A DNA stretch of 6,916 bases. Source: Actinomycetota bacterium (GTDB lineage: Bacteria > Actinomycetota > Thermoleophilia > Solirubrobacterales > 70-9). The stretch spans positions 1-6,916 of the forward strand of contig VAYK01000175.1 in assembly GCA_005884985.1 (NCBI GenBank). Reading direction: 5' to 3'. Shown one piece after another: positions 6,093 to 6,916 of the stretch. The notes under the pieces are model-generated. The model worked only from the letters and a program-made list of their open reading frames with translations. It was not told where the DNA came from and did no database searches. How positions within the stretch are numbered: the first letter of the stretch is position 1; the number at the start of each line of letters is the position of its first letter. The translations under genes were made by a program, and so were the position numbers.

Positions 6093-6916
6093 AGAAGCCC
6101 AAGGGCGCCGGGGATGCCGCGTCGAAGCCGAAGCCCGGCGGGCGCCGGGCCAACGGCGACAAGGCCCCCGCCGATCGCCAGGGTCATACGCGGGTTGGCA
6201 CCGGCCGCGGCAAGGGCGCGCCCGTCGCGCCGCTCACCGACCTCGCCCAGGGGCTGGCCGACGACGAGCGCGCCCTGCTGGGCCACCTGCTGGCGGTGAT
6301 CGAGGAGCACAGCGTCGAGGGGTCGCGACGGATCGACGCCGAGGCCACCGAGCGCGCCTTCGCCTTCGCCTGCGAACGCCACGCCGACCAGCGCCGGCGC
6401 ACCGGCGAGGACTTCATCACCCACCCCGTCGAGGTGGCAAAAATCTGCGCCGGTCTCCGCCTGGGCACCGAGACCCTGTGCGCGGCGCTCCTCCACGACA
6501 CGGTCGAGGACACGAGCGCCAGCCTGGATCAGGTCGAGGAGCTGTTCGGCGACTCGGTGGCCAGCTCGTCGACGGGGTCACAAAGCTCACCGGGATCACC
6601 TTCCAGAGCCGCGACGATCGCCAGGCCGAGAACTACCGCAAGATGATGGTGGCGATGGCCACGGACCTCCGGGTCATCCTGATCAAGCTCGCCGACCGCC
6701 TCCACAACATGCGCACCCTGTCGGGGCTGCCGAAGCAGAAGCAGATCGAGAAGGCGCGCGAGACGCTCGAGATCTACGCTCCGCTTGCCCACCGCCTCGG
6801 GATCCACGCGATCAAGTGGGAGCTCGAGGACCTCTCCTTCCAGCGCCTGCACCCGCGCAAGTACGAGGAGATCAAGAAGCTCGTCTCCCAGCAGCGCGCC
6901 GAGCGCGAGCGCTACG
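6062..6916 (+). CDS. relA: Bifunctional (p)ppGpp synthetase/hydrolase, RelA/SpoT family, N-terminal part (3' end outside window; apparent frameshift near 6561)
   Basis: Rel enzymes make and hydrolyse the alarmone (p)ppGpp in the stringent response. Only the N-terminal hydrolase half is in the window. Counting from ATT 6062, residues 1-57 are a Lys/Pro/Gly-rich, probably disordered extension; helices follow (LTDLAQGLADDERALLGHLL), then the HD domain from about 93. Visible hydrolase residues are H121 (ITHPVEVA), H145-D146 and E149-D150 (LLHDTVEDT), and, after the frame change at about 6561, D and N of ADRLHNMRTL (nt 6691-6720). These match the metal-binding and catalytic set of bifunctional Rel, so hydrolase activity is expected. 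LAHRLGI and IKWELEDLSFQRL follow, leading towards the synthetase domain, which is not seen. Without the frame correction the first frame stops at TGA 6644-6646. The start is uncertain: ATT 6062 overlaps the recJ end by 31 bases; GTG 6296 is in frame but would remove the conserved helices before the HD domain. Family assignment is secure. Confidence 0.9.
6557..6564 (+). other. Apparent one-base deficit in relA (frameshift junction)
   Basis: Upstream frame: EELFGDSVA, ending in GTG GCC at 6557-6562. Downstream conserved frame: QLVDGVTKLTGITF, starting with CAG at 6562. The family pattern at this place is FG..VA.LVDGVTKL, so the junction is located to within a codon. One extra C in CC 6561-6562 (GTG GCC CAG CTC) restores a single frame. 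Without it, translation would end at 6646. I see no slippery heptamer. Confidence 0.85.

Noticed and set aside
5245..6564. Programmed -1 ribosomal frameshifting in recJ or relA
   Set aside because: Neither junction has an X XXY YYZ slippery heptamer, and I saw no obvious downstream stem; both are repaired by one added C.
1..6916. tRNA, rRNA, CRISPR, insertion sequence or prophage
   Set aside because: No conserved RNA gene sequence, spaced repeats, terminal inverted repeats, transposase or phage-like genes were seen; almost the whole window is housekeeping coding sequence.

Overview
The window is very GC-rich and densely coding on the + strand, with strong G/C preference at third codon positions. 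Gene content and protein sequences look like a deep-branching actinobacterium, most like the Thermoleophilia (Solirubrobacterales/Gaiellales type). That assignment rests on sequence character and family recognition, not on a search.

Layout from left to right: (1) the C-terminal 67 residues of an unrecognised acidic protein, ending at 206; (2) a fused SecD-SecF protein of 971 residues (216-3131) with a long, very basic C-terminal tail; (3) an 89-residue membrane protein (3131-3400) whose GTG start shares one base with the secDF stop; (4) a 137-base gap (3401-3537) with a near-perfect 20-base inverted repeat that could act as a terminator; (5) a long-form recJ (3538-6092) encoding a single-strand-specific exonuclease, with an apparent one-base deficit near 5270 that moves its C-terminal domain to another frame; (6) the start of a relA/spoT-type (p)ppGpp synthetase/hydrolase gene (about 6062 to the right edge), which overlaps the recJ end, seems to lack an ATG/GTG/TTG start at the expected place (an ATT behind a good Shine-Dalgarno is the best candidate), and has a second one-base deficit near 6561.

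The order secDF - recJ - relA resembles the Bacillus-type neighbourhood secDF - recJ - apt - relA, but apt, also found before relA in many actinobacteria, is absent here. The genes link protein export (SecDF pulls on exported chains using the proton gradient), DNA repair (RecJ) and the stringent response (Rel). The tight spacing suggests two transcription units at most: (upstream gene)-secDF-small membrane protein, and recJ-relA, separated by the hairpin.

I see no mobile element, CRISPR array, RNA gene or obviously novel multi-gene system. The points most worth a second look are the two frameshifts (both repaired by one extra C in a CC run), the putative ATT start of relA, the basic SecDF tail, the intergenic hairpin and the EF-hand-like loop in the first partial protein.
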